NCBI RefSeq assembly: GCF_006711645.1
Contig: NZ_CP041247.1
Span: 3,596,001-3,660,000 of the forward strand
Reading direction: 5' to 3'
From: Klebsiella electrica
GTDB taxonomy: Bacteria > Pseudomonadota > Gammaproteobacteria > Enterobacterales > Enterobacteriaceae
Length of the DNA stretch: 64,000 nucleotides
In this document: one piece after another, positions 27,253 to 36,602 of the stretch
How the letters are laid out: the number at the start of each line of letters is the position of its first letter
Position numbering within the stretch: position 1 is the stretch's first letter
Made by a program: the position numbers and the translations under genes
The notes under the pieces: model-generated
Seen by the model: only the letters and a program-made list of their open reading frames with translations
Databases searched by the model: none
What the model was told of the DNA's origin: nothing

Positions 27253-28845
27253 TTATTCGATACCTTTGCTACGCAGGTAATCTTCGTAGTTACCGCTGAA
27301 GTCGATCACGCGCTCAGGGGTAATTTCGATCACCCGGGTCGCCAGGGAGCTGACGAACTCACGGTCGTGGGAAACGAAAATCAGGGTCCCCTGATACATC
27401 TCCAGCGCCATGTTCAGCGATTCGATCGATTCCATATCCAGGTGGTTAGTCGGTTCATCCATGACCAGGATGTTCGGTTTTTGCATCATCAGCTTACCGA
27501 ACAGCATGCGGCCTTTCTCACCACCGGACAGCACTTTTGCCGGCTTTTTGATATCGTCCTGGCTAAACAGCAGACGACCGAGGATGCTGCGCACCGCCTG
27601 CTCGTCATCGCCGTCCTGCTTCCACTGGCTCATCCAGTCGAAGACGGTCAGATCGTTTTCAAATTCGTATTCGTGATCCTGCGCGTAGTAGCCAATCTGC
27701 GCGTTTTCAGACCATTTTACGCTGCCGCTGGTCGGTTCCAGTTCACCTACCAGGGTTTTCAGCAGCGTGGATTTACCCACGCCGTTGATCCCGAGCACGG
27801 CAAGCTTCTCGCCCACTTCCAGCAGAAGATTGATCCCTTTGAACAGCGGACCATTGTCAAAACCTTTCGCCAGCGCTTCCACTTCCAGCGCATTACGGAA
27901 CAGCTTCTTATCCTGTTCAAAACGGATGAACGGGTTCTGACGGCTGGAGGCTTTCACTTCATCCAGCTTAATTTTGTCAATCTGGCGGGCGCGTGAGGTC
28001 GCCTGGCGCGATTTTGAGGCGTTGGCGCTAAAGCGGCTGACGAAGGATTGCAGGTCGGCGATTTGCGCTTTTTTCTTGGCGTTGTCGGCCAGCAGGCGTT
28101 CGCGCGCCTGGGTCGCGGCGGTCATATATTCGTCGTAGTTGCCGGCATACACGCGCAGTTCGCCGTAGTCGAGATCGGCCATATGGGTGCAAACCATGTT
28201 CAGGAAGTGACGGTCGTGCGAGATAATAATCATGGTGCTGTCACGTTCGTTCAGCACCTGCTCCAGCCAGCGAATGGTATCGATGTCCAGGTTGTTCGTC
28301 GGTTCATCGAGCAGCAGAATATCGGGGTTGGAAAACAGCGCCTGCGCCAGCAGTACACGCAGCTTCCAGCCTGGCGCCACTTCGCTCATCGGGCCGTAAT
28401 GCTGTTCAACCGGGATCCCGACGCCAAGCAGCAGTTCACCGGCGCGTGCTTCGGCAGAATAGCCGTCCATTTCACCGTAAGTGACTTCCAGGTCGGCCAC
28501 TTTATAGCCGTCTTCTTCGCTCATTTCCGCCAGGGAATAGATGCGATCGCGCTCCTGTTTCACTTCCCACAGCTCGCCGTGGCCCATAATGACCGTATCC
28601 AGCACGGTGAATTCTTCAAAGGCGAACTGATCCTGACGCAGTTTACCGATACGTTCGTTGGGATCGAGAGAGACGTTACCCAACGTCGGCTCAAGATCGC
28701 CGCCGAGGATCTTCATAAAGGTGGATTTACCGCTACCGTTAGCGCCAATCAGGCCGTAACGGTTGCCGCCGCCAAATTTGACGGAGATGTTTTCGAACAG
28801 CGGCTTACTGCCAAACTGCATGGTGACGTTGCTGGATACTAGCAC
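27253..28845 (-). CDS. ybiT: ABC-F family ATPase YbiT
   Basis: This 530-residue ABC-F protein has no membrane domain. NBD1 has [10 protein letters not shown] and the signature region [17 protein letters not shown]2 has [11 protein letters not shown] and [15 protein letters not shown]. The linker of about residues 240-310 is Lys/Arg-rich ([20 protein letters not shown]), as expected for the P-site tRNA interaction motif. ABC-F proteins such as EttA bind the ribosomal E site and help stalled translation. It is on the minus strand, convergent with the GntR gene and divergent from the Tyr phosphatase, and is backbone in gammaproteobacteria. Confidence 0.95.
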   Translation of the reverse strand: MLVSSNVTMQFGSKPLFENISVKFGGGNRYGLIGANGSGKSTFMKILGGDLEPTLGNVSLDPNERIGKLRQDQFAFEEFTVLDTVIMGHGELWEVKQERDRIYSLAEMSEEDGYKVADLEVTYGEMDGYSAEARAGELLLGVGIPVEQHYGPMSEVAPGWKLRVLLAQALFSNPDILLLDEPTNNLDIDTIRWLEQVLNERDSTMIIISHDRHFLNMVCTHMADLDYGELRVYAGNYDEYMTAATQARERLLADNAKKKAQIADLQSFVSRFSANASKSRQATSRARQIDKIKLDEVKASSRQNPFIRFEQDKKLFRNALEVEALAKGFDNGPLFKGINLLLEVGEKLAVLGINGVGKSTLLKTLVGELEPTSGSVKWSENAQIGYYAQDHEYEFENDLTVFDWMSQWKQDGDDEQAVRSILGRLLFSQDDIKKPAKVLSGGEKGRMLFGKLMMQKPNILVMDEPTNHLDMESIESLNMALEMYQGTLIFVSHDREFVSSLATRVIEITPERVIDFSGNYEDYLRSKGIE

Positions 28846-29023
28846 GGGGTTATCCTGAAAAAAGAGAATGAGAAGTGTGATACATCGGGCATTATGCCAG
28901 CAAAGCCATCACTTTTCACGGTTTGCAATAAAATCGCAGGCAGCGCCTGTGGTACGGTCTCTCTTATCGTGCGCGATTCATTTACCCGATACATGATTTT
29001 TTCCCTTAATCTGGAAGGAACCT

Positions 29024-29806
29024 ATGACGACATACTCTCGCCATCCGGCATTCTTATCGCTTCAGGGCGGTATCAACTTTCGCGACCTCGGCGGCCTGCA
29101 CACCGCCGACGGTCGCCGCGTGCGCCAGGGGAAACTGCTGCGCTCCGGTTCGTTACACCAGATGACCAATCAAGATCTGAGCCATCTCGACACTCTGCCG
29201 GTGACCCGGGTCATTGATTATCGCGATCCGCACGAAGTCCAGCGCAGCCCCGACAGGCTCAATGAACGGATGCGTTATCTCAATGCGCCCGCCAATCCTC
29301 TGACGCCAGACGTCGATGCCAAAGTCACGGAGCTGAATGCCGCGACGCTCAATACCATGAACGGCGAGAAGTTTATGCTGCAGCTTTATCGTCAGTTGCC
29401 CTTTAACAACGCCGCCTATCGCCAGCTTGCCGGTTGGCTGATGCAGCCTGTTGACGGCGCGCTGTTGCAGCACTGCGCGGTAGGCAAAGACCGTACCGGC
29501 GTCGGCTGCGCGCTGGCGCTGTTCGCCCTTGGCTGCGACACGCCGACGGTGATGGAGGAGTATCTCCTCACCCACGGCATGCTAAACCAGGTCGAAACCG
29601 GGATCCTCAGCCTGCTCGGCAATGAACTGAGCCCCCGCGGACGGCAGAACCTGGCAGAAATTCTGACGGTACATGAGTCGTACCTCGCGGCGGCGCTATC
29701 GGCGATTCACGACCGCTATTCCAGCGTGGATACATGGCTGGAACAGGAGTATCAGCTGACGCCAGAGGCGCGAGAAGCGCTGCGCTCTCGGTTTCTCGAG
29801 GGGTAA
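29024..29806 (+). CDS. Tyr/Ser-type protein phosphatase (Y_phosphatase3 family)
   Basis: The 260-residue protein has the signature HCAVGKDRTGVG with nucleophile Cys151 and Arg157 (CX5R). The N-terminal INFRDLGGL is typical of the Y_phosphatase3/LipA-like family, which dephosphorylates Tyr/Ser peptides or phosphoinositides. There is no signal peptide. ATG 29024 follows GGAAGG. It lies between ybiT and ldtB, where E. coli K-12 has no such gene, so it is an accessory insertion. The physiological substrate is unknown. Confidence 0.87.
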   Translation: MTTYSRHPAFLSLQGGINFRDLGGLHTADGRRVRQGKLLRSGSLHQMTNQDLSHLDTLPVTRVIDYRDPHEVQRSPDRLNERMRYLNAPANPLTPDVDAKVTELNAATLNTMNGEKFMLQLYRQLPFNNAAYRQLAGWLMQPVDGALLQHCAVGKDRTGVGCALALFALGCDTPTVMEEYLLTHGMLNQVETGILSLLGNELSPRGRQNLAEILTVHESYLAAALSAIHDRYSSVDTWLEQEYQLTPEAREALRSRFLEG

Positions 29807-29927
29807 TGCCGCCTTTTTCCCGCCACGATTTGCCGCAGAAATGAAAAACGGCGGGCTACAGTTGAAACAACTGGCAAAAAAGTGTGATTTCGTACACATC
29901 TGATTTCCCTGTTGGATGGAATGCACA

Positions 29928-29933
29928 TATAAT
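29928..29933 (+). promoter_or_regulatory. Putative -10 of ldtB
   Basis: TATAAT, an exact sigma-70 -10, lies 64 bases upstream of the ldtB ATG. A weak -35 (TTCCCT, 29905-29910) sits 17 bases upstream. Confidence 0.5.
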
Positions 29934-29997
29934 GCGCTCCCATCTATTAGCTAAATCATCTGACAAAGGCCTTTGTGGCTTTGCCACTGCACACGAC

Positions 29998-30921
29998 ATG
30001 AAGAATATGAAAATATCGACACTCTTAGCGGCAGCCTTCGCCCTCGTCGGCTTTTGCAACACAGCATCCGCTGTCACTTATCCACTGCCAACCGACGGCA
30101 GTCGACTGATTGGTCAGAACCAGGTGATTACGGTTCCTGATAACAACAAGCAACCGCTGGAATATTTCGCGGCTAAATACCAGATGGGATTGTCCAACAT
30201 GCTGGAAGCCAACCCGGGTGTGGATACCTATCTGCCGAAGGGCGGCACCGTGCTGAATATCCCGCAGCAGCTGATTCTGCCCGATACCGTGCATGAAGGT
30301 ATTGTTATCAACAGCGCGGAAATGCGTCTTTACTACTACCCGAAAGGCACCAACACCGTTATCGTGCTGCCAATTGGTATCGGCCAGCTGGGCAAAGATA
30401 CGCCGATCAAGTGGGTCACCAAGGTAGAACGTAAGAAAGCGGGTCCGACCTGGACGCCGACGGCGAAGATGCACGCGGAATACATCGCGGCGGGTAACCC
30501 GCTGCCGGCCGTCGTACCGGCGGGTCCTGACAACCCGATGGGCCTGTATGCGCTGTATATTGGTCGTCTGTATGCCATCCACGGCACCAACGCTAACTTC
30601 GGTATCGGTCTGCGCGTCAGCCACGGCTGCGTCCGTCTGCGTAACGATGACATCAAATTCCTGTTTGAAAATGTGCCGGTTGATACCCGCGTCGAGTTTA
30701 TCGATGAGCCGGTGAAAGCGACCACCGAGCCGGACGGTAGCCGTTATGTCGAAGTACATAACCCGCTGTCCACCACCGAAGCACAGTTCCAGGGCGGTGA
30801 AATCGTACCGATTGCGCTGACTAAAGAAGTCCAGGCGGTCACCGGCCAGCCCGACGTCGATCAGACCGTTGTCGAGCAGGCTATCCAGAACCGTTCCGGT
30901 ATGCCGGTTCGTCTGAACTAA
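29998..30921 (+). CDS. ldtB: L,D-transpeptidase LdtB (YbiS), Braun lipoprotein anchoring
   Basis: LdtB links the C-terminal Lys of Lpp to meso-diaminopimelate of peptidoglycan in the periplasm. The protein has a signal peptide (residues 1-25, ending TASA), a LysM-like segment ([20 protein letters not shown]) and the YkuD domain with catalytic Cys in SHGCVRLRN near residue 210. Its 307 residues align end to end with E. coli YbiS. ATG 29998 was chosen from that alignment; the ribosome site is weak. A bidirectional terminator follows. Confidence 0.95.
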   Translation: MKNMKISTLLAAAFALVGFCNTASAVTYPLPTDGSRLIGQNQVITVPDNNKQPLEYFAAKYQMGLSNMLEANPGVDTYLPKGGTVLNIPQQLILPDTVHEGIVINSAEMRLYYYPKGTNTVIVLPIGIGQLGKDTPIKWVTKVERKKAGPTWTPTAKMHAEYIAAGNPLPAVVPAGPDNPMGLYALYIGRLYAIHGTNANFGIGLRVSHGCVRLRNDDIKFLFENVPVDTRVEFIDEPVKATTEPDGSRYVEVHNPLSTTEAQFQGGEIVPIALTKEVQAVTGQPDVDQTVVEQAIQNRSGMPVRLN

Positions 30922-30941
30922 TCTTCTGACGTAACAGTATG

Positions 30942-30970
30942 AAAAGGCGGGCCCGGTGCCCGCCTTTTTT
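30942..30970. terminator. Bidirectional terminator between ldtB and a HutC-type gene
   Basis: GGCGGGC (30946-30952) pairs with GCCCGCC (30958-30964) around CCGGT. AAAA precedes and six T follow, so it can stop both ldtB and the convergent regulator gene. Confidence 0.9.
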
Positions 30971-31685
30971 ATCCGTTATTGACCAGGATAATGCCGCCAT
31001 GATCGTAGCGATAGTGGCAGCGGGCATACTCCAGCGGCGTCCCGTCTTCCAGATAGATAACCTGCTCGACTTCCAGCACCGGGTCGCTCTCGCCGCAGTT
31101 CAGATGCTGCTGATCCAGCGCATCCGGCTTCATCGCCCGGACCACGCGATACGAGCCCATCAGCTTTCGCCCCAGCGTCTCCTGCACGTAACGAAACACC
31201 GAACTTTCCAGATGGGTTTTATTAAGCCCCGGCACCAGCGCCACGGGCATCACCGTCATATCCAGCGAGACCGGCTCGCCATTGAGCACCCGCAGGCGGA
31301 CAAAGTCATAGACCGGGGCATCGGCGTCGATAAGCAGCGAGGCTTGCTCCTTTTCCGTGGCAAAGCGCGGTTCAAAGCGGATCACCTGGCTGGTCACCTC
31401 CCCCAGATGCTCCCAGGTTTTGGTGGCGCCGAAGTAATCGCTACCCGGCAGTTCCCACTGCGAGAGCTGCAGAAAGTTCTTGCGCACGAAGGTGCCCTGC
31501 CCTTTGCGGGTATAGATAAGCCCCTCGACAATCAGCTGGCGCATCGCCTGCTGGATGGTCATCCTGCTGGTGTTAAATTCCGCCGCCAACGCAAACTGGT
31601 CGGGTAACGGGGCGCTGGCGAGATACTGCTGGCTGATAATTCGTTTTTTGATTTCCCGCGCGATCGCAAGATACTTCGCCGTCAT
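30969..31685 (-). CDS. GntR/HutC-family transcriptional regulator
   Basis: The 238-residue regulator has a GntR winged helix (residues 5-70; FALAAEFNTSRMTIQQAMRQ, GLIYTRKGQGTFV) and a UTRA effector domain (residues 90-230) of the type that binds phosphorylated sugars. It starts 80 bases past the end of the GH1 6-phospho-beta-glucosidase gene on the same strand, so it is probably its dedicated regulator. Twin ATGA-TAGTCAT sites upstream of the GH1 gene are the likely operator. No equivalent is at this locus in E. coli K-12. Confidence 0.88.
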   Translation of the reverse strand: MTAKYLAIAREIKKRIISQQYLASAPLPDQFALAAEFNTSRMTIQQAMRQLIVEGLIYTRKGQGTFVRKNFLQLSQWELPGSDYFGATKTWEHLGEVTSQVIRFEPRFATEKEQASLLIDADAPVYDFVRLRVLNGEPVSLDMTVMPVALVPGLNKTHLESSVFRYVQETLGRKLMGSYRVVRAMKPDALDQQHLNCGESDPVLEVEQVIYLEDGTPLEYARCHYRYDHGGIILVNNG

Positions 31686-31765
31686 TCCCCGTCCTTTTAT
31701 TAATGATGTTCTCTGGAAGTGTTCTGTTGCCCAAACGCTGGCGGGCCTGAGAACAGATAGCCCCG

Positions 31766-33142
31766 CTACAGCGCGTCACCATTGCTGTGGATAGCCTGTT
31801 TTAACCAGGCGTAGCTTTTCTTCGGCACGCGCTTAAGGTCTTTCAGATCGTGGTTTTCGCGATTCACATACACCACACCGTAGCGCTTGCGCATATCGCC
31901 CTGAGAGCTAAGGATATCAATCAATCCCCAGCCCAGGTAGCCCATCACCTGCGCGCCATCGGTAAATATCGCCTCTTTCATGGCGTTGATATGATCGCGA
32001 TGATAGGCAATACGATAATCATCGGCCACCGGCGTCTCACCATCCCATGACTCAATCACGCCAATGCCGTTTTCAATCGGGAATACCGGCAAACGCCAGT
32101 CGTTGTAGTAGCGCGTGATAATCATACGGAAACCGAGCGGGTCAATCTGCCAGTTCCATTCCGTTGCTTTCAACCAGCGATTCGCTTTATCACCGAACAG
32201 CATATAGTTGTTCACCGGCGTATCAGGCGGCACAGGATCGCTGTCGAGGGTCCGGCTGGCATAGTAGCTGAAGGCCAGATAGTCGACTTTTACCGTCGCC
32301 ATCAGCGCCAGATCCTCTTCCCGGTAGATCTCGCTAAAACCTTCCCGCGCCACGAAGTGCATGACTTCCGGGCTGTAGCCTTCTCCGGCAAATGCGCGCA
32401 GCAGATTCTGGTTAAAGAACTCATCCAGTTGCTGAGCACAGAGAATATCGCGTGGCTTACAGGTCGCCGGATAGACCAGCGCGTGCGCCAGCATACCGCC
32501 CATTAAACACTGCGGTTTCACCTGGTGCAGATAGTGGGTCAGGTGCACGTGGGCCATCATCACGTGGTGCTGGATCTGGTACAGCTCGCGCAAGGTTTTC
32601 TCACCACGCAGATAGCCCGTAATAAGGAACGCCTCCGGCATATGGTAGAGATTCTGCTCGTTGAAGGTCAGCCAGTACTTCACCTTGTCGCCGTAGCAGG
32701 CAATCATCTTCTGGCCGTAACGAATAAAAGCGTCCATCACGCGACGATCGGTGAAACCGTTATAGCGTTCCGCCAGCGAAAGCGGCATATCGAAATGATA
32801 CAGGCAGATCATCGGCTCAATACCGCGGGCGAGCAGTTCATCAATAAACTGGTGATAGAAGGCGATCCCCTGTTCATTAAATTCGCCGTCGCCCAGCGGA
32901 CATACCCGGCTCCAGGCAATCTGGAAACGATAGCAGTTCATCCCCAGATCCTGCATCAGGTCGAAATCTTCCCGATAGCGATGGTAAGAGTCCGTCGCGA
33001 CTTTCCAGTCGGAGGCGAATTCCGCGGGTTCGCGAACATCGTACACCGACATCCCCTTCCCCCCTTCATTCCAGGCCCCTTCCGTCTGCATGCTGGAAAC
33101 CGAGTTCCCCCACAAAAAGTCCGCCGGTAGTGCATTGTTCAT
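31766..33142 (-). CDS. Glycoside hydrolase family 1, 6-phospho-beta-glucosidase
   Basis: This 458-residue GH1 enzyme has the acid/base Glu in WLTFNEQN near residue 170 and the nucleophile Glu in PIENGIGV near residue 360. PADFLWGNSVSSMQTEGA at the N terminus is the GH1 signature. The family's BglA/AscB/CelF-type members hydrolyse PTS-imported phospho-beta-glucosides. No PTS gene is adjacent, so the phosphosugar must come from a transporter elsewhere. It is cytoplasmic, and transcribed with the HutC-type regulator. Confidence 0.9.
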   Translation of the reverse strand: MNNALPADFLWGNSVSSMQTEGAWNEGGKGMSVYDVREPAEFASDWKVATDSYHRYREDFDLMQDLGMNCYRFQIAWSRVCPLGDGEFNEQGIAFYHQFIDELLARGIEPMICLYHFDMPLSLAERYNGFTDRRVMDAFIRYGQKMIACYGDKVKYWLTFNEQNLYHMPEAFLITGYLRGEKTLRELYQIQHHVMMAHVHLTHYLHQVKPQCLMGGMLAHALVYPATCKPRDILCAQQLDEFFNQNLLRAFAGEGYSPEVMHFVAREGFSEIYREEDLALMATVKVDYLAFSYYASRTLDSDPVPPDTPVNNYMLFGDKANRWLKATEWNWQIDPLGFRMIITRYYNDWRLPVFPIENGIGVIESWDGETPVADDYRIAYHRDHINAMKEAIFTDGAQVMGYLGWGLIDILSSQGDMRKRYGVVYVNRENHDLKDLKRVPKKSYAWLKQAIHSNGDAL

Positions 33143-33155
33143 CTCTCGCCCCTTT

Positions 33156-33188
33156 ATGAATAGTCATTTATATTTCATGACTAGTCAT
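33156..33188. promoter_or_regulatory. Twin operator upstream of the GH1 gene
   Basis: ATGAATAGTCAT (33156-33167) and the perfect palindrome ATGACTAGTCAT (33177-33188) differ by one base and are 21 bp apart, two helical turns. They lie 14-46 bases upstream of the GH1 start. The adjacent HutC-type regulator is the likely binder. Confidence 0.6.
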
Positions 33189-33243
33189 ATAAACAGTATT
33201 CCCTTCCCAGGCAAAACAAAGGATCGTTTTTTGTGAGCGCAGC

Positions 33244-33278
33244 AAATAAAAAAGCCGGATCGGGGGCGCCGATCCGGC
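33244..33278 (-). terminator. Terminator of the aldo/keto reductase gene
   Basis: GCCGGATCGG (33254-33263) pairs with CCGATCCGGC (33269-33278) around five bases; on the minus strand it is followed by a T-rich tract (33244-33253). It lies 18 bases past the aldo/keto reductase stop. Confidence 0.85.
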
Positions 33279-33295
33279 CAGACAACGTACGGTGT

Positions 33296-34336
33296 TTATT
33301 GCCGGGCGAGCTGATCGCGGCGATATTCGCCCTGGCGCTCAAGCATCCAGCCGGGGTATTCGCGCGGCAGGGCGCTGACCGCATCCAGCTGGGCCAGCTC
33401 CTCTTCGCTCAGGTGAATATCGACGGCGGCGAGGTTGTCCGCCAGCTGCGCGGGATGTTTTGCGCCGATAATCACGCTGCTGACCGCCGGCTGATGCAGC
33501 AGCCAGGCAAGAGCAATCTGGGCGACCGAAACACCTTTCGCCTGCGCGATGACGCGCATAACATCGATGCAGTCAAAGGCGCGATCTTTATTTACCGGCG
33601 GGAAATCAAACGTCTGGCGGCGGCCGCCTTCAGCGCTCTGACCATCGCGATCGTACTTCCCGCTCAGCAAACCGCCGGCCAGCGGACTCCAGACCATCAA
33701 ACCGACCCCTTCACTCTGCATCATCGGGATCAGTTCACGCTCCAGATCGCGCCCGGCGATGGTGTAGTAAGCCTGCAGGGAGGCAAAGCGCGACAGCCCC
33801 AGGCGCGCGGAAATCCCCAGCGCTTTTGCGATTTGCCAGGCCGCCCAGTTTGACACGCCGATATAGCGAACATGCCCTTGCTGCACCAGGTTATCCAGCG
33901 CGTAGAGCGTCTCCTCAATGGGCGTTGCCGGATCGAAACCGTGGAGCTGATAAAGATCGATATGATCGAGCTGCAGCCGTCGCAGACTCTCTTTGACGCT
34001 TCCCATGATGTGAAAGCGCGAACTGCCGCGGGAGTTGACGCCGGCCGTACCGGTTTCGCCAAAGGCTTTGGTGGCGACCACCACGTTCTCGCGCGGAACC
34101 TTCAGGTTTTTTAGCGCCTGGCCGGTTAACATTTCCGCCCGGCCCTCAGAATAGACATCGGCGGTGTCGATAAAGTTAATGCCCGCATCCAGCGCACTGC
34201 CCACCAGCTGTTCGGCCTCCGTCTGGCGCAGCTGACCAATTTTCCCCCACATGCCGCCTTCGCCGCCAAAGGTCATGGTGCCCAGGCACAGTCGGGAGAC
34301 AAACAGACCGGTGTTTCCGAGTTTTTGATAACGCAT
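33296..34336 (-). CDS. Aldo/keto reductase
   Basis: The 346-residue protein is an NADPH-dependent oxidoreductase of the AKR superfamily. The catalytic set is visible: Asp/Tyr in FIDTADVYSEG (residues 50-60), Lys in VATKAFG near residue 88, His in LYQLHGFD near residue 130. The cofactor region SVIIGAKHPAQLADNL lies near residue 290. The TIM barrel is complete and no leader is present. It is monocistronic with its own terminator and not in this position in E. coli K-12. The substrate is unknown. Confidence 0.88.
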   Translation of the reverse strand: MRYQKLGNTGLFVSRLCLGTMTFGGEGGMWGKIGQLRQTEAEQLVGSALDAGINFIDTADVYSEGRAEMLTGQALKNLKVPRENVVVATKAFGETGTAGVNSRGSSRFHIMGSVKESLRRLQLDHIDLYQLHGFDPATPIEETLYALDNLVQQGHVRYIGVSNWAAWQIAKALGISARLGLSRFASLQAYYTIAGRDLERELIPMMQSEGVGLMVWSPLAGGLLSGKYDRDGQSAEGGRRQTFDFPPVNKDRAFDCIDVMRVIAQAKGVSVAQIALAWLLHQPAVSSVIIGAKHPAQLADNLAAVDIHLSEEELAQLDAVSALPREYPGWMLERQGEYRRDQLARQ

Positions 34337-34443
34337 TGGACTCTCCTCATCAGGATATTAAACCTCAGCGTTAACGTTATACGCCCGCGGCGAAGCGGGC
34401 GAATGGGGTGATTCTGTCTGTTCCTTGCCCAATCCTCCGAAAA

Positions 34444-35556
34444 TCAGGCGATGAATAGCAATAATGCGTAACCAACCGCCCCCGCCCACAGCAACAGCGG
34501 CAGAGAGTAAAGATGGAAACGCCACCAGATGCGGCGATCTGACGCCATACGCAGCGCGATTAAATTGGCCAGCGAACCGGGAAGCAGGCCAAAGCCGCCA
34601 ACGTTGACCGCCCAAGCCAGCAGCGTCGAAGGAGGGACATAGTTGAGCAGCAGAATGGTGGCCGGTACGTTGCTGATAAACTGCGACAGGCCAATCGTCG
34701 ACAGCCACAAGCCGCTAGCAGAAAGCTGGCCGACGCCGCTTAGCACCTGATGCAGCGCGGGAAGCTGCGTCAACAGATGAACATCGATAAACATCACCAT
34801 AAAGACCAGCAGCAGCGACCAGTCAACATGGATAATCACCGCTCGCGCCAGCAGCAGAAAACCGAGAATAATCAGCCCCAGGCCCCACAGTTCAAGCTTC
34901 ATTTCTAAGGCCGTCAGGAATATCAGATAAAACGCCAGACAGCTCCACACCAGCTTCGGCTGCCACGATGGCGCCCGATCCGCGCTTTGAAAGGACAGGC
35001 GGCTGGCGGAGAAACAGCACCAGCACAGCGCCAGCAGCGTCAGCATCATTGCCGCCGCCAGCGGCAGCATTTGCCCGATAAACCCAAGGAAACTAAGCCC
35101 GGATCGCCCCCACAGCAGGATATTTTGTGGATTGCCGATAGGTGTTAACAAAGATCCGGCGTTGACCGCCAGCGCCTCGAAAATAATCAGCCGGTTTACC
35201 GGTATCGCGCACCACTTTTTCAACGTCAGCGTGAGCGGTACGACGATAAACAGCGCCACATCATTGGTCAGGAACGTCGAGAGCAGCGCCGCCGCAAGGA
35301 CCATAAAAATGGCCAGCTGGCGCTCGGTGGCAAACCGCCGCGCCATTTTGCGGCCGAGCACATCAAAGTAGCCGCTCAGCTCAATCCCTTTGGTCAGCAG
35401 CATCAAACCGCTCAGGGTGATAATGGTGTGCCAGTCGATAGCCTGAGGCCAGCTTTTTGGCGCAAACGGGACAAAGAAACTTAAACCGCAGGCGATGATC
35501 AGGAGTAAATGCAGAAAACGATCGCGAGCCAGAGACTGGATAAACGGAAGATTCAT
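34444..35556 (-). CDS. ybiR: Putative anion permease YbiR
   Basis: The 370-residue inner-membrane protein has 9-11 predicted membrane segments and belongs to the ion-transporter superfamily that includes ArsB and NhaD. Typical features are [16 protein letters not shown] near residue 95 and [14 protein letters not shown] near residue 130 (a re-entrant loop signature). Its start overlaps the mntR stop by four bases, so it is coupled to mntR. The substrate is not established. The neighbourhood suggests a link to metal homeostasis. Confidence 0.9.
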   Translation of the reverse strand: MNLPFIQSLARDRFLHLLLIIACGLSFFVPFAPKSWPQAIDWHTIITLSGLMLLTKGIELSGYFDVLGRKMARRFATERQLAIFMVLAAALLSTFLTNDVALFIVVPLTLTLKKWCAIPVNRLIIFEALAVNAGSLLTPIGNPQNILLWGRSGLSFLGFIGQMLPLAAAMMLTLLALCWCCFSASRLSFQSADRAPSWQPKLVWSCLAFYLIFLTALEMKLELWGLGLIILGFLLLARAVIIHVDWSLLLVFMVMFIDVHLLTQLPALHQVLSGVGQLSASGLWLSTIGLSQFISNVPATILLLNYVPPSTLLAWAVNVGGFGLLPGSLANLIALRMASDRRIWWRFHLYSLPLLLWAGAVGYALLLFIA

Positions 35557-36026
35557 TCTCCTTGCCGCCCATATTTAACAGTGAACTGATTAAATGCCGC
35601 CAGGGTCTCTTCACTGACGTGATGTTCCATCCCTTCCGCATCGCGGCGGGCTATCTCCGGACTCACGCCCAGAACCAGTAAGAAATTCTCGACGATCTGA
35701 TGGCGTTCGCGGCTCTCATGCGCCAGCTTCTCGCCTTCCGGGGTTAAAAAGACCCCGCGCCACGGGATCTGCTCAATCAAGCCGACGCTGGCCAGGCGTT
35801 TTAACATTTTGGCCACCGTTGGCTGGGAGACCCCCAGACGCGCGGCCATATCAACCTGACGCGCCTCTCCCACTTCGCGAATCAGATCTGAAATCAGTTC
35901 AACGTAGTCGTCAATCAGCTCCCGACGGTGGGCTTCGCGCACCTGACGAAACCCTTCAACGTGCTCTTCAACATTAACAAGCTGCGTCACTTTTTTTGTT
36001 ATAGGTCTACCCGCGCGACGGTTCAT
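35553..36026 (-). CDS. mntR: Manganese-responsive transcriptional regulator MntR
   Basis: MntR is a DtxR-family repressor that binds Mn(II) and represses mntH and mntS while activating mntP. Its 157 residues align closely with E. coli MntR. The helix-turn-helix is [19 protein letters not shown] near residue 60; metal ligands fall in the C-terminal helical region with [10 protein letters not shown] and [10 protein letters not shown]. It is divergent from mntS; a candidate MntR box lies between. It is translationally coupled to ybiR. Confidence 0.96.
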   Translation of the reverse strand: MNRRAGRPITKKVTQLVNVEEHVEGFRQVREAHRRELIDDYVELISDLIREVGEARQVDMAARLGVSQPTVAKMLKRLASVGLIEQIPWRGVFLTPEGEKLAHESRERHQIVENFLLVLGVSPEIARRDAEGMEHHVSEETLAAFNQFTVKYGRQGE

Positions 36027-36133
36027 TGTGCTTCCTCATACGTGTGACGCCTCAAGCATCATCTCAAAAGAGCCCCATTGTAAATGATTGGGCCCGTAGC
36101 ACAAAAAATTAACGTTTTAGCCATAGCTATAAA

Positions 36134-36151
36134 ATATAGCCTGTGCTATAT
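36134..36151. promoter_or_regulatory. Candidate MntR box upstream of mntS
   Basis: ATATAGC-CTGT-GCTATAT has perfect seven-base arms around four bases. It resembles the MntR palindrome core (ATAGC....GCTAT). It lies 57 bases ahead of the mntS ATG, where manganese-bound MntR would repress mntS. Confidence 0.7.
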
Positions 36152-36207
36152 CTGTATGTAATGCAGACATCCTTCAAGGAGCGAAGGGCGAAATTACAGG
36201 AGGTCCC

Positions 36208-36333
36208 ATGAACGAATTCAAGAGGTGCTTACGCGTGTTTACTCATTCCCCTTTTCAAGTCCGTTTAATGCTAATTAACATGCTGTGCGACATGATAAAT
36301 GGCAAGAATCGCCAGGAAAAACCCCATCACTAA
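36208..36333 (+). CDS. mntS: Small manganese-related protein MntS (RybA locus)
   Basis: A 41-residue protein starts MNEFKRCLRVFTHSPF, nearly identical to the N terminus of E. coli MntS (42 residues). ATG 36208 is preceded by a full AGGAGG at 36198-36203. The mid-region LMLINMLCDMI (residues 20-30) is hydrophobic. MntS is made when manganese is scarce and raises intracellular Mn, by inhibiting the exporter MntP. It is divergent from mntR. The C-terminal ten residues differ from E. coli. Too short for automatic calling. Confidence 0.93.
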   Translation: MNEFKRCLRVFTHSPFQVRLMLINMLCDMINGKNRQEKPHH

Positions 36334-36335
36334 AT

Positions 36336-36362
36336 GCGGCGTCGCGGTACGCCGCTTCATTT
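36336..36362 (+). terminator. Probable mntS terminator
   Basis: GCGGCG (36336-36341) and CGCCGC (36350-36355) form a stem two bases after the mntS stop, followed by T-rich TTCATTTCTTT. The T tract is interrupted, so strength is uncertain. The rest of 36363-36602 shows no gene. Confidence 0.5.
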
Positions 36363-36602
36363 CTTTGTCATAATCCCCTGTCAAACTGACCCGTTTCCCC
36401 GCACTCTCGCCGCTTTTTTCAAGTTTTGTAAGCTTTCTCTCAAAACAATCCGTTATGTCCGGTTGACCTTATCATTTGCAAGCCCTATCTTTTGTCAGCC
36501 CTGCCACTACTGCGGCTCGCAGAGACCCTCTTCAGGCACTGTCCAGCAGGTTTTACCCCTTGATGCCAGGGGATGCACATGGCGTCTTTTTGATTAATAA
36601 CT

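Noticed and set aside
30939..31607. A 222-codon plus-strand open frame
   Set aside because: Antisense to the HutC-type regulator and begins inside the ldtB terminator.
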